A DNA stretch of 64,000 nucleotides, taken from contig DATBLE010000019.1 of NCBI GenBank assembly GCA_036555585.1, forward strand, positions 1-64,000, written 5' to 3'. Below are positions 31,674 to 39,930 of the stretch, one piece after another; the first letter of the stretch is position 1; every line of letters starts with the position of its first letter. The DNA is from DATBLE01 sp036555585 (GTDB taxonomy: Bacteria; Actinomycetota; Thermoleophilia; Gaiellales; Gaiellaceae). Made by a program: the position numbers and the translations under genes. The notes under the pieces were generated by a model. That model did no database searches, had not been told where the DNA came from, and saw only the letters and a program-made list of their open reading frames with translations.

Positions 31674-32652
31674 CGTCGCCGTGGTCGGGGCGGGGCTGAA
31701 CGGGCTTGCGACCGCCTGGGCATTGCAGCGCGCCGGCCGGGACGTCGTCGTCTACGAGCAGTTCGAGCTCGGGCACACGCGCGGCTCGAGCCACGGCCGC
31801 ACGCGGATCTTCAGGCTCGCCTATCCCGAGGAGAAGTGGGTGCGCTTCGCGCAGGAGGCGCTCGCCGGCTGGCGGGAGCTGGAGCAGGAGAGCGGGGAGG
31901 AGCTGCTCGCCCTCGACGGCCTGCTCGAGCTCTTTCGCGAAGGCGTACAGAGCTCGCAGGAGGCGCTGGAGGCGTGCGATGCGGCGTGCGAGCTGCTCAC
32001 GCCGGAGGAGACGGAAGCGCGATTCGGCGTCGTGCCGGCCGACGACGCGATGGTGCTCTTCCAGCCCGACGCCGGCGTCGTCTTCGCGGACCGGGCGCTG
32101 AGCGCGTTCGCCCGCGGGCTGCGAATCGAGACCGGACGGCGGGTGGAGTCGGTCGACGAGCTCGAGGAGCCGGTCGTGGTCGTCACGGCGGGCCCGTGGG
32201 CGCGGCGGCTGCTCGCCGAGGCGGGCATCGAGCTCCCGGTGGTGGAGACGCGCGAGACCGTGGCGTACTTCCACCTCGAAGGGCCGGTCCCGTCGGTGGT
32301 CGCCGAGGTGGTCACGCGCGGCCACGGCTTCTATTCGTTGTTCGACCCGGTCTACGGCCTGAAGGTCGGCAGCCACATGCGCGGGAAGCCCGCCGATCCG
32401 GACGAGGAGCGCGGGCCCGACCAGGAGCTGGTCCGCGAGATCGCCGAGTGGACGGCGGAGCGGTTCACCCGCGCCGAGCCGGAGCCGGTCCACGCCGAGA
32501 GCTGCTTCTACACCACCACCGACGACGAGCGATTCGTCCTCGAGCGGCACGGCCGGATCGTCGTCGGCTCGGCCTGCTCGGGCCACGGCTTCAAGTTCGG
32601 CCCGGCGATCGGCAACCGGCTGTCCGATCTCGCGGTCGAAGCGCTGGGCTGA
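31666..32652 (+). CDS. FAD-dependent oxidoreductase, monomeric sarcosine oxidase/MTOX-like
   Basis: 328 residues of the DAO family. The dinucleotide-binding motif VVGAGLNGLATAWALQRAG opens the protein, GSSHGRTRIFRLAY matches the flavin-side loop of monomeric sarcosine oxidase, and GSACSGHGFKFGPAIG the C-terminal substrate loop. A Cys in HAESCFYTTTDDERF sits where these enzymes attach FAD covalently. Oxidation of an N-methyl or other secondary amine is likely, with H2O2 as product. GTG 31666 overlaps the hydrolase upstream. It is slightly short (sarcosine oxidase is about 390), with a reduced middle region. Its link to tyrosine breakdown is unclear. Confidence 0.85.
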   Translation: MADVAVVGAGLNGLATAWALQRAGRDVVVYEQFELGHTRGSSHGRTRIFRLAYPEEKWVRFAQEALAGWRELEQESGEELLALDGLLELFREGVQSSQEALEACDAACELLTPEETEARFGVVPADDAMVLFQPDAGVVFADRALSAFARGLRIETGRRVESVDELEEPVVVVTAGPWARRLLAEAGIELPVVETRETVAYFHLEGPVPSVVAEVVTRGHGFYSLFDPVYGLKVGSHMRGKPADPDEERGPDQELVREIAEWTAERFTRAEPEPVHAESCFYTTTDDERFVLERHGRIVVGSACSGHGFKFGPAIGNRLSDLAVEALG

Positions 32653-32666
32653 CTAATCTTCGAGGC

Positions 32667-33872
32667 ATGCCGATGTACCAGCGGCTGGGGGACGTCCCGC
32701 GCAAGCGGCATATCCAGTTCCGCGACAACGGGACGCTCCTGAACGAGGAGGTCTTCGGGCTCGAGGGCTTCTCCGGGAACGAGTCGATCCTCTACCACCT
32801 GCAGTCGCCGGTTCGGATCCGCGAGCTGGGCGACTTCGAGCCGATCGTCCGGGACGAGTGGGTGCCCGACGCACACGCGCACCGGCACTTCCGCACCTAT
32901 GCCGAGACGCCCGAGGGCGGCGACGCGATCTCCGCGCGCCGGCTGCTCATGTGGAACGAGGACGTCGAGATCTCGATCGCCAGGCCCACCGAGGCGATGG
33001 ACGTCTTCTACCGCAACGGCGAGGGCGACGAGGTGATCTTCGTCCACGAGGGATCGGGCACGCTCGAGACGATCTTCGGCGACCTCCCCTACCGTGAGGG
33101 CGACTACGTCGTCGTCCCGCGGGGCACGACCTACCGGTTCGCGACCGCCGGCCCGCAGCGGCACCTCGTCTTCGAGTCGCCGGGCCTGATCGAGATCCCC
33201 GAGCGGTATCGCAACGACTACGGACAGCTGCTCGAGCACGCGCCGTACTACCACCGCGACATCCATCCGCCGATCGAGCTTCGCACCCACCGCGACCGCG
33301 GCGAGCATCGCGTCAAGGTCCGGGTCCGCGACGGCTACCAGACCTACGTCCTCGACTACCACCCCTTCGACGTCGTCGGCTGGGACGGCTACGTCTACCC
33401 GTGGACGTTCAACATCGACGACTTCGAGCCGATCACCGGCCGCATCCACATGCCGCCGCCGTCGCACCAGACCTTCCAGGGCCGGAACTTCGTGATCTGC
33501 TCCTTCTGCCCGCGCAAGCTCGACTTCGACCCGCTGGCCGTGCCGATCCCGTACGTGCACTCGAACGTGAACTCGGAGGAGATGATCTATTACGTCTCCG
33601 GCAACTTCTCGTCGCGGAAGGCTGTCGACGTCGGGTCGGTCACCCTCCACCCGTCGGGCATCCCGCACGGGCCGCATCCTGGGCTGGCGGAGAAGTCGAT
33701 CGGGCTCACCGAGACGCACGAGCTGGCGGTGATGTGCGACACGTTCCACCCGCTGCGGCTGACGACGTTCGCGCGCGACCTGGACGACGGCACCTACGCC
33801 TTCTCCTGGTACGAGGAGCCGAGCGCCGGGACGCCCGACCAGGATCCCGCGGGAGTCACATCCCACCTCTGA
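32667..33872 (+). CDS. hmgA: Homogentisate 1,2-dioxygenase
   Basis: 401 residues, a cupin-type ring-cleaving dioxygenase turning homogentisate into maleylacetoacetate. Iron ligands are the His and Glu of PYVHSNVNSEEMIYYVSGNF (about residues 291-310) and the His of HPSGIPHGPHP. RDGYQTYVLDYHPFDVVGWD and YVYPWTFNIDDFEPITGRIH are conserved family segments. The protein is shorter than the human enzyme (445) but normal for bacterial short forms. ATG 32667 lies 7 bases behind TAATCT and lacks a clear Shine-Dalgarno. The next gene begins in the stop codon region. Confidence 0.93.
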   Translation: MPMYQRLGDVPRKRHIQFRDNGTLLNEEVFGLEGFSGNESILYHLQSPVRIRELGDFEPIVRDEWVPDAHAHRHFRTYAETPEGGDAISARRLLMWNEDVEISIARPTEAMDVFYRNGEGDEVIFVHEGSGTLETIFGDLPYREGDYVVVPRGTTYRFATAGPQRHLVFESPGLIEIPERYRNDYGQLLEHAPYYHRDIHPPIELRTHRDRGEHRVKVRVRDGYQTYVLDYHPFDVVGWDGYVYPWTFNIDDFEPITGRIHMPPPSHQTFQGRNFVICSFCPRKLDFDPLAVPIPYVHSNVNSEEMIYYVSGNFSSRKAVDVGSVTLHPSGIPHGPHPGLAEKSIGLTETHELAVMCDTFHPLRLTTFARDLDDGTYAFSWYEEPSAGTPDQDPAGVTSHL

Positions 33873-34489
33873 GGCTCGTCCTCGACTGGGACGGGACCGT
33901 CACGGAGGTGGACAGCCTCCACATGGTGCTGCGCGAGTTCGGCGACACCGGCGTCTACGAGCGCACCGAGGACGACCTCGGCCGGAAGCTGACGCTGCAC
34001 GAGGTGATCGAGGTCCAGTTCGCGACGGTCCGTTCGCCCCTCGGCGAGGTGGTCGCCTGGCTGGTCGAGAACGTTCGGATCCGGCCGGGCTTCCGGGAGC
34101 TGGTCGAGCGCTTTCGCCCGCTCGTCGTGTCGAGCGGCTTCCACGAGCTGATCGAGCCGGTGCTCGCCCGGGAAGGCGTCGAGGTCGAGCTGCGGGCGAA
34201 CAGGCTCGACGCACGGCCTGACGGCTGGCGCGTGCGCTGGCGCGACGAGTCGGTCTGCCCGGTGTGCGGCGAGCCGTGCAAGCGCGCCTCGGTCGCGAAC
34301 GGCCCCTTCGTCTACGTCGGCGACGGCTACTCCGACCGCTGCGTCGCGCTCGCGGCCGAGCGGGTCTTCGCACGAGACGGGCTGGCGGAGTACCTCCGCG
34401 AGCGTGGGGTGGACTACGAGCCGTTCGACGATCTTCAGGACGTTGCGCGGGGAGTCGGTAGGGACAGACCCCGAGGGGTCTGTCCCTGA
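33869..34489 (+). CDS. HAD-superfamily phosphatase, MtnX/SerB-like
   Basis: About 206 residues. Motif I is LVLDWDGTVTEVDSLHMVLR with the nucleophilic Asp, motif II is VVSSGFHELIEPVLA, and motif IV VYVGDGYSDRCVALAA. A CPVCGEPCKR cluster in the cap is unusual and may bind metal. Related proteins act on phosphoserine or on methylthiopentenyl phosphate. No ATG, GTG or TTG precedes motif I; CTG at 33869, overlapping the upstream stop, is the most plausible start. The last codons (VGRDRPRGVCP) are encoded by a dispersed hairpin, which also supplies part of the stop. Confidence 0.75.
   Translation: MRLVLDWDGTVTEVDSLHMVLREFGDTGVYERTEDDLGRKLTLHEVIEVQFATVRSPLGEVVAWLVENVRIRPGFRELVERFRPLVVSSGFHELIEPVLAREGVEVELRANRLDARPDGWRVRWRDESVCPVCGEPCKRASVANGPFVYVGDGYSDRCVALAAERVFARDGLAEYLRERGVDYEPFDDLQDVARGVGRDRPRGVCP
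34460..34487. repeat. Dispersed hairpin at 3' end of HAD phosphatase gene
   Basis: Arm AGGGACAGACCCC, GA, perfect complement; identical to the element at 30194. Here it lies inside the coding frame and reaches into the TGA stop codon. Confidence 0.8.
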
Positions 34490-34501
34490 AGCCAGGCCGC
34501 G

Positions 34502-35314
34502 GTGCCGCTGCTGGCGATCCCCGAGCCGTACGACTTCGAGCTCTCGACCGAGCGCTTCCGCGCCTTCGGTCCGGACCACGCCAACCTCTGGCACGAAGGC
34601 GGGTTGCATCGCGTCGTCGACGGTCGCGAGGTGCGGATCGAGCCGGCCCCGGGCGGGGTGCTCGTCGAGCCGCTCGACGCCCGGATCGAGTCCGTGGTCG
34701 CGGCGCTCCTGGGCCTCCCGTTCGACCTCGCCGCCTTCGCGCGCTGGGCTCGGCGAGCCGACCAGGTGGTCGAGCGGGTGGTCTCCGCGATCGCGGGCTT
34801 CCGTCCGCCCCTTGCCCCCGACCCGTTCGAGAGCCTCGTCACCTCGATCAGCGCCCAGCAGGTCTCGCTGTTCGCCGCGTTCGCGATCCGCAACCGGCTG
34901 ATCGAGCGCTACGGGGAACGCGGCGAGCACGCGTACTCGTTCCCGACGCGAGAGCGATTGGCCGCGGCGGACGAGGACGCGCTGTTCGCGCTCGGCTTCT
35001 CGCGGCGGAAGGCCGAGTACGTCGTCGGGCTCGCGCGCTCGGATCTCGACCTCGACGGGCTGGGCGACCTTCCCGACGACGAGATCAAGGCGCGGATCAC
35101 CGCCGTCCGCGGGCTCGGCGAGTGGACCGCCGACTGGTTCCTCGCACGCCACCTCGCGCGGCCACGGGCCTGGGCTCCGGGCGACCTCGGCGTGCGGAAG
35201 GCCATTGCGTCGTTCTATGGTGACGTGGACGCTCGCGCCGTCGTCGAGCGCTTCGACCCGTTCCAGAACTTGACCGTCCACTACCTGCTGACCGGAGCGA
35301 GAGTCCTCGGATGA
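34502..35314 (+). CDS. DNA-3-methyladenine glycosylase/AlkA-like HhH-GPD protein
   Basis: 270 residues. A beta-rich N-terminal domain (FELSTERFRAFGPDHANLW) precedes an HhH-GPD domain with DPFESLVTSISAQQVSLFAA, GFSRRKAEYVVGLA, and the hairpin VRGLGEWTADWFLARHLARP. The catalytic Asp is in APGDLGVRKA. The enzyme should remove alkylated bases such as 3-methyladenine from DNA. There is no methylated-DNA transferase (Ada) domain. GTG 34502 starts directly after the hairpin element. Its stop overlaps the acetyltransferase start by 4 bases (ATGA). Confidence 0.9.
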   Translation: MPLLAIPEPYDFELSTERFRAFGPDHANLWHEGGLHRVVDGREVRIEPAPGGVLVEPLDARIESVVAALLGLPFDLAAFARWARRADQVVERVVSAIAGFRPPLAPDPFESLVTSISAQQVSLFAAFAIRNRLIERYGERGEHAYSFPTRERLAAADEDALFALGFSRRKAEYVVGLARSDLDLDGLGDLPDDEIKARITAVRGLGEWTADWFLARHLARPRAWAPGDLGVRKAIASFYGDVDARAVVERFDPFQNLTVHYLLTGARVLG

Positions 35315-36312
35315 GAGTCCGCAAGGCCACCGAAGCCGACCAGCCGACGCTCCGCGAGCTCTGGGAGGAGTTCGAGGCCGAGATCCCGGCTCCGCCCGAG
35401 TTCGTGGAGACCTGGGAGGAGGAGTGGCAGGACGTCTCGGCCGACATCGGCGGCCGCGGCACGGTCTACCTCGCCGAGGACGACGACGGGATCGTCGGCG
35501 CCGTCCGCGCGACGATGCTCCCCCGCGACGTCTGGCACGTCGTCTTCGCGCACGTCCGGGCGCGCACGCGCCGGCAGGGCGTGCTGAAGCGGCTGATGAT
35601 CCCCGTGCTCGAGGAGGGACGCGACCGCGGCGCGACGCGGGTCACGCTCGACGTGATGGCGAGCAACCACGTCGGCGTCGCCGCCTGGAAGCGGCTCGGC
35701 TTCGAGCCGGAGAAGCTGTACCTGGCCGCGCCGCTCGCCACGGTCGCCGAGCGCTCTGCCGGCGACGAGCGTCCCGCCTCGCACGGCGCGCTCTACGCGC
35801 AGACCGACGACCGCGACACGGTCGAGCAGGCGGTCGCGAAGTACCTGCCGCGGATCGGCCGCTCCGAGTCGACGGCCGTCGCGGAGCCGAGGAACGGGTG
35901 GACGCGCGTCGACGACGAGCTGTGCAGCCGCGACCCGAAGGCGCTCCGGCGGCTCGGCCGCGAGGTCTCGCTGGCGCTCGGCGCGATCGTGCTCACGCTG
36001 GGCGTCGAGGAGAGCGCCGTCGTCCGCTACGTGCTCTGGGACCGCGGAGGCGTCGCCGACGAGTACGCGTCGGTGCCGGAGTACTTCGGCGAGCTGCCGC
36101 CAGGCGACGTCGTCGCGCTCTCGGCGAACCCGACCGTCGCGCAACGGCTGACCGGCGCCGACCCGGCCCGGATTCGCGCAGTCGCCCGCACCGCCTCGTC
36201 GACCGAGGAGCTCCCGCCGCCCGACGAGCTGCACGCTCAGCTGGCCGAGGCGCTCGGTGTGGAAGCGGCGCCGGCACAGCCGGCGCCGCCCACCGGAAAC
36301 CCTCGGGGGTAG
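35311..36312 (+). CDS. GNAT acetyltransferase with C-terminal domain of unknown function
   Basis: 333 residues. Residues 1-150 are a GNAT domain: MRVRKATEADQPTLRELWEE, then HVRARTRRQGVLKRLMIPVL with the acetyl-CoA pocket (RRQGVLKRL) and NHVGVAAWKRLGFEPEK. The remaining half (about 170-333) contains AVAKYLPRIGRSESTAVAEP and DEYASVPEYFGELPPGDVVA, which I do not recognise; it could be a second diverged domain that binds substrate or partner. Acceptor unknown. The ATG overlaps the DNA glycosylase stop. A Pro/Ala-rich tail ends the protein. Confidence 0.8.
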   Translation: MRVRKATEADQPTLRELWEEFEAEIPAPPEFVETWEEEWQDVSADIGGRGTVYLAEDDDGIVGAVRATMLPRDVWHVVFAHVRARTRRQGVLKRLMIPVLEEGRDRGATRVTLDVMASNHVGVAAWKRLGFEPEKLYLAAPLATVAERSAGDERPASHGALYAQTDDRDTVEQAVAKYLPRIGRSESTAVAEPRNGWTRVDDELCSRDPKALRRLGREVSLALGAIVLTLGVEESAVVRYVLWDRGGVADEYASVPEYFGELPPGDVVALSANPTVAQRLTGADPARIRAVARTASSTEELPPPDELHAQLAEALGVEAAPAQPAPPTGNPRG

Positions 36313-36325
36313 GCTGAGCCCGGCA

Positions 36326-36898
36326 ATGCTCACCCTCTACGACGCCGACCGCTGCCCGTACTGCGCCCGCGCGCGCATCGTTCTCGCCGAGAAGGACGTC
36401 GAGTACGAGACGGTGACGATCGACCTCGCCGACCGCCCCGACTGGCTCTACGAGAAGAACCCGCTCGGCAAGGTGCCGGTGCTCGAGGAGGACTCGTTCG
36501 TCCTGCCGGAGTCGGACGTGATCATGGAGTACCTGGAGGAGCGCTACCCCGAGCCGGCGCTCCTGCCCGCCGATCCGGCCGCGCGAGCGCTCGTCCGGCT
36601 CGCGATCTTCCGGTTCGACACCAACCTCGGCGACGCGTACTACGCCTTCCGGCGCGGGGAGCAGGGCGCGGAGGAGCGGCTCACCGGCTGCCTCGCGAGC
36701 ATGGACCGCGCGGCCGACGGCTGGCCGTTCCCGTACGGCCTGGCCGACATCGCCTACGTGCCGTGGCTGCTCCGCCTGCGCGACCTGCTCGGCTTCGAGC
36801 TCTCGGGCTTCCCGACGCTCGCGGCCCGAGTCGACGAGCTGGCCGGGCGGCCGGCGATCGCCGCCGAGCTCGACGTGGTCGCAGCGCTCGCGAGATGA
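36326..36898 (+). CDS. Glutathione S-transferase-like protein
   Basis: 190 residues with an N-terminal thioredoxin-like domain (MLTLYDADRCPYCARARIVL, a CPYC motif near residue 10, and KNPLGKVPVLEEDSFVLPES) and a C-terminal helical domain (ASMDRAADGWPFPYGLADIA). The fold is that of omega/zeta-like GSTs or glutaredoxin-GST fusions. Given hppD, homogentisate dioxygenase and fumarylacetoacetase-like genes upstream, it might act as maleylacetoacetate isomerase, but it lacks the typical zeta-class SSCSWRVR motif, and most actinobacteria use mycothiol. That role is therefore only a suggestion. A TAGGCT hexamer lies 10 bases before ATG. Confidence 0.8.
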   Translation: MLTLYDADRCPYCARARIVLAEKDVEYETVTIDLADRPDWLYEKNPLGKVPVLEEDSFVLPESDVIMEYLEERYPEPALLPADPAARALVRLAIFRFDTNLGDAYYAFRRGEQGAEERLTGCLASMDRAADGWPFPYGLADIAYVPWLLRLRDLLGFELSGFPTLAARVDELAGRPAIAAELDVVAALAR

Positions 36899-37578
36899 GG
36901 ATCGCCTTCCTGCACGCGCTGCCGTTCGACGGCCGCATGTGGGCGCCCCAGGTCGAGGCCTTCGCCGGCCACGACGTGCACGCGCCGACGCTGTACGGCT
37001 TCGGCTCGAGCTTCGACGGGTGGGCGCTCGGCGTCCTCCAGGAGGTTCCCGGCCGGTTCGTCGCGGTCGGCGCGTCGATGGGCGGCTACACCGCCTGCGC
37101 GATCGCGCGTCTCGCGCCCGAGCGGCTGGAGGGCATCGTGCTCGTCGGCTCGCGGGCCGACGCCGATCCGCCCGAGCGTGCGCCGCTGCGCGAGGAGTGG
37201 ATCCGCATCGCGCGCGAGCAGGGCGGCGAGGGCCTCTGGAACGTGCAGGCGAAGGACTTCTTCGCGCCTGGGATGCCCGACGACCTGTTCGAGCTCGCAC
37301 ACCGCATCGCCTCCGAGCAGGAGCCCGAGGATCTCGTCCGCGCGGTCACCGCCATCCGCGACCGCCCCGACTCGACCGAGGCGGTGACCGCCGGCCCGCC
37401 GCTGCTGGTCGTCGCGGGCGACGCCGACCCGCTGATCCCGCCGGAGGTCGGGCAGGAGCTCGCCGACGCCTCGCCGAACGGACGCGCCGAGATCCTCGAG
37501 GGCTGCGGCCACATCCCGAACCTGGAGCGGCCCGACGAGCTCAACCGGATCCTCGCCGGCTTCCTGGAGGAGCTGTGA
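36895..37578 (+). CDS. Alpha/beta hydrolase
   Basis: 227 residues of the alpha/beta hydrolase fold. MRIAFLHALPFDGRMWAPQV holds the oxyanion-side HALPFDGRMW loop, the nucleophile Ser is in AVGASMGGYTACA, the Asp in VVAGDADPLIPP and the His in EGCGHIPNLERPDE. Cofactor-free hydrolysis of an ester, lactone or C-C bond is expected; the substrate is unknown. The ATG overlaps the GST stop by 4 bases and the GTG of the following sulfurtransferase overlaps its own stop, so three genes form a coupled set. Confidence 0.88.
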   Translation: MRIAFLHALPFDGRMWAPQVEAFAGHDVHAPTLYGFGSSFDGWALGVLQEVPGRFVAVGASMGGYTACAIARLAPERLEGIVLVGSRADADPPERAPLREEWIRIAREQGGEGLWNVQAKDFFAPGMPDDLFELAHRIASEQEPEDLVRAVTAIRDRPDSTEAVTAGPPLLVVAGDADPLIPPEVGQELADASPNGRAEILEGCGHIPNLERPDELNRILAGFLEEL

Positions 37579-38381
37579 CCGACGAGGCCGTCGGCCTGCT
37601 TCCGCCCGTCGTCGACGCGGCCTGGGTGGCCGAGCACCTGGGCGAGGAGGGCCTGCTGCTCGCCGACGTGCGCGGCCCGAACGCGCACACGCGCGGACAC
37701 CTGCCCGGCTCGATCCCGCTCGTGCTCGGCTCGCCGGCGCCGGTCACCGACCGCGCGGTGCTCGAGGAGCTCGCCGCGGAGGTCGGCTTGCGACTGCGCC
37801 GGCACGGCGTCACCGGCGAGGAGCGGCTCGTGCTGTACGACGGCGGCGACTGCATCGGCGCCTGCTCCTCCTACCAGCTCGCCGAGCTGGCCGGCCATCC
37901 AGCGGTGGCGGTGATGGCCGGCGGACTGGCATCGTGGGGAGGCGCACTCGACCAGGGGGTGGTGCAGTTGGAGAAGAACCGGAACGAGCTCGATCCCAAG
38001 CTCGAAGCCGTGCCGACCCTCGAGGAGCTTGCCGGGCGGCTGGACGACGCCGAGCTGACGATCCTCGACGTGCGGCGGGCGGACGAGTTCACGGGCAAGG
38101 GCGGCTACCCGTGCGATCCGCGTCAGGGGCACATCCCCGGCGCCCGTCACCTGGAGGCGGGAGAGCTGTTCGCCTCGCCCGGCGTGCCGCTGCCGCCGGA
38201 TGAGATCAGGGCTCTGGTCGGCCTGCCCGGGGGGGCCGAGATCGTCGCGTACTGCCACTCCGGCTCTCGCTCCGCCGTGGCCGCGATGGCGCTCCGCTCG
38301 GCCGGCTACCGCGCGCGGAACTACACGGGCTCGTGGCACGAGTGGTCGCGCCACGACGACCTGCCGATCGAGCGTTCGTAG
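37575..38381 (+). CDS. Two-domain rhodanese-type sulfurtransferase
   Basis: 268 residues with two rhodanese domains, as in thiosulfate or 3-mercaptopyruvate sulfurtransferases. The N-terminal one (LLLADVRGPNAHTRGHLPGS) lacks a catalytic Cys at the usual loop. The C-terminal one has DVRRADEFTGKGG, GHIPGARHLEAGELF and the active loop VAYCHSGSRSAVAAMALRSA with Cys near residue 232. The CHSGSRS loop does not match typical CGSGVTA of mercaptopyruvate enzymes, so thiosulfate or another persulfide is possible. GTG 37575 overlaps the previous stop. Confidence 0.88.
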   Translation: MTDEAVGLLPPVVDAAWVAEHLGEEGLLLADVRGPNAHTRGHLPGSIPLVLGSPAPVTDRAVLEELAAEVGLRLRRHGVTGEERLVLYDGGDCIGACSSYQLAELAGHPAVAVMAGGLASWGGALDQGVVQLEKNRNELDPKLEAVPTLEELAGRLDDAELTILDVRRADEFTGKGGYPCDPRQGHIPGARHLEAGELFASPGVPLPPDEIRALVGLPGGAEIVAYCHSGSRSAVAAMALRSAGYRARNYTGSWHEWSRHDDLPIERS

Positions 38382-38388
38382 GCCCGCT

Positions 38389-39318
38389 CTGCGCACGTTC
38401 GTCGTCGACACGGACACGGCGTCCGACGATGCGGTCGCGCTGGCGATGGCGCTCCGCCATCCCGACGTACGGGTCGCCGCGATCACGGTCGTCGCGGGCA
38501 ACGTCCCGCTCGAGCAGGCCGTGCAGAACGCCCTGTACACACGCGAGGTCGCGGACGGCGACGCGCCGGTGTACGCCGGTCGCGAGCGGCCGGCCGGGGC
38601 GCCGCTCCACACCGCGCAGTTCGTCCACGGCGAGGATGGGATGGGGGACATCGGCCTGCCGCTGTCGGGGCGCGAGCCGGACGCAGGTGATGCGGTCGAG
38701 CGGCTCATCGAGCTGATCCGAGCGGAGCCCGGCGAGATCGAGCTGGTCACGCTCGGGCCGCTCACCAACGTGGGGGAGGCGTTCGAGCGGGCACCCGACC
38801 TGCCGGCGTCGCTGCGGCGGCTGGTGATGATGGGCGGCACGTCGGACGCAGTCGGCAACGTCGCGCCGGTCGCCGAGTTCAACATCTGGGCCGACCCCGA
38901 GGCCGCCCGCGTCGTCTTCCGCTCCGGCGCGCCGATCGAGATGGTCGGCTGGGACATCTCCCGGAAGCACGCGGTCTTCACGCCGGAGCAGTCGGCCTGG
39001 CTCGCCGGCCTCGGTGCAGTCGGCAGCTTCTGTGCCTCCATCCAGGCCAAGGTGGACGAGTTCGCGCGGACGCGCACGCACCTGGCGGGCTACGACCTTC
39101 CCGATCCGATCGCGATGGCGGTCGCGCTCGAGCCCTCGGTGGCGACCGACGTGCGGCGGCTGCACGTCGACGTCGAGGTCGCAGGCGAGCTGACGCGCGG
39201 GCAGACCGTGGTCGACGTCCTCGGCGTCGGCGGGGGCGTCCCGAACGTCGACGTCGTCGTCGAGGCCTCGCGCGAGGCGTTCGAGCGCGTGCTCGCGGCG
39301 ACCCTGTCCGACGACTAG
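38389..39318 (+). CDS. Nucleoside hydrolase (inosine/uridine-preferring family)
   Basis: About 309 residues, normal length. The Ca2+-binding Asp cluster is FVVDTDTASDDAVALAMALR at the very start, followed by ITVVAGNVPLEQAVQNAL, ELVTLGPLTNVGEAFE, VMMGGTSDAVGNVAPVAEFN with its conserved NIWADPEAA, and DLPDPIAMAVAL. It hydrolyses the N-glycosidic bond of ribonucleosides. No ATG, GTG or TTG precedes the DTD motif in frame; CTG 38389 is the probable start and lies just after the sulfurtransferase stop. The tail overlaps the opposite gene by 4 bases. Confidence 0.85.
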   Translation: MRTFVVDTDTASDDAVALAMALRHPDVRVAAITVVAGNVPLEQAVQNALYTREVADGDAPVYAGRERPAGAPLHTAQFVHGEDGMGDIGLPLSGREPDAGDAVERLIELIRAEPGEIELVTLGPLTNVGEAFERAPDLPASLRRLVMMGGTSDAVGNVAPVAEFNIWADPEAARVVFRSGAPIEMVGWDISRKHAVFTPEQSAWLAGLGAVGSFCASIQAKVDEFARTRTHLAGYDLPDPIAMAVALEPSVATDVRRLHVDVEVAGELTRGQTVVDVLGVGGGVPNVDVVVEASREAFERVLAATLSDD

Positions 39319-39842
39319 ACCGGGCTGAGCACGGCGGCCGCGGGCCGCACCGGGCTGGCGATCCGCGTCGACTCCATCACCCAGTTCGACTCCCAGGTGC
39401 GCCGGCCGTCGAACGAGAAGAACTGCTCCCACTTCAGCGTGTCCTCGTCGATCACGGTCCACTCGAAGCGCACGCGCAGGTGGACGCCGGCGACGATGTC
39501 GTCGCACTCGAAGCGACCGACGCCGTCCTCCTCGAAGCGACCGACCACCGGCTCGTCGAGGGCTCCGGGGTTGGCCATCGACGTCCACCAGATCCGCCAG
39601 AGCGCGGTCTTCGGCTCGAACAGCCGCAGCGTGAACGCCTCGAACCCGGGGCGGCCGGGGAAGTCCGGCGCGGAGTAGGTGTCGATGTTGCCGAGGCCGC
39701 CGACGATCGGCCGGGCCTCGCTCGTCGCCTCGAACTCGACCCACTCGTCGTCGCCCGGGACGACCATGTTCACGCGCTTGCGGTTCGAGATCCGCCAGGC
39801 CCCGAAGTAGAAATCGAAGTCGTGCCGTCCGTCGTTCTCCAT
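39315..39842 (-). CDS. DUF1579-like protein
   Basis: 175 residues. GRHDFDFYFGAWRISNRKRV near the N-terminus, EFEATSEARPIVGGLGNIDT, LRLFEPKTALWRIWWTSMAN, PVVGRFEEDGVGRFECDD, and WEQFFSFDGRRTWESNWVME form a calycin-like beta-barrel typical of this group. Function unknown; small-ligand binding is likely. The ATG at 39842 is supported by GAGGAG five bases upstream. It is divergent from the WYL regulator, and the gap between contains a perfect inverted repeat, so the regulator probably controls it. Confidence 0.78.
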   Translation of the reverse strand: MENDGRHDFDFYFGAWRISNRKRVNMVVPGDDEWVEFEATSEARPIVGGLGNIDTYSAPDFPGRPGFEAFTLRLFEPKTALWRIWWTSMANPGALDEPVVGRFEEDGVGRFECDDIVAGVHLRVRFEWTVIDEDTLKWEQFFSFDGRRTWESNWVMESTRIASPVRPAAAVLSPV

Positions 39843-39892
39843 GAAGGCTCCTCGAGCGTCGCTGACCATGGCCGGACCCTAGAGGTGATTGA

Positions 39893-39907
39893 GGACAGTT
39901 TCTGTCC
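39893..39907. promoter_or_regulatory. Inverted repeat GGACAG-TTT-CTGTCC, candidate operator
   Basis: A perfect 6-bp inverted repeat with 3-base spacer between the divergent DUF1579-like and WYL regulator genes. Its position fits autoregulation and control of the neighbour. Confidence 0.55.
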
Positions 39908-39930
39908 GCAGCCGTGCTTGAATCACGGGC

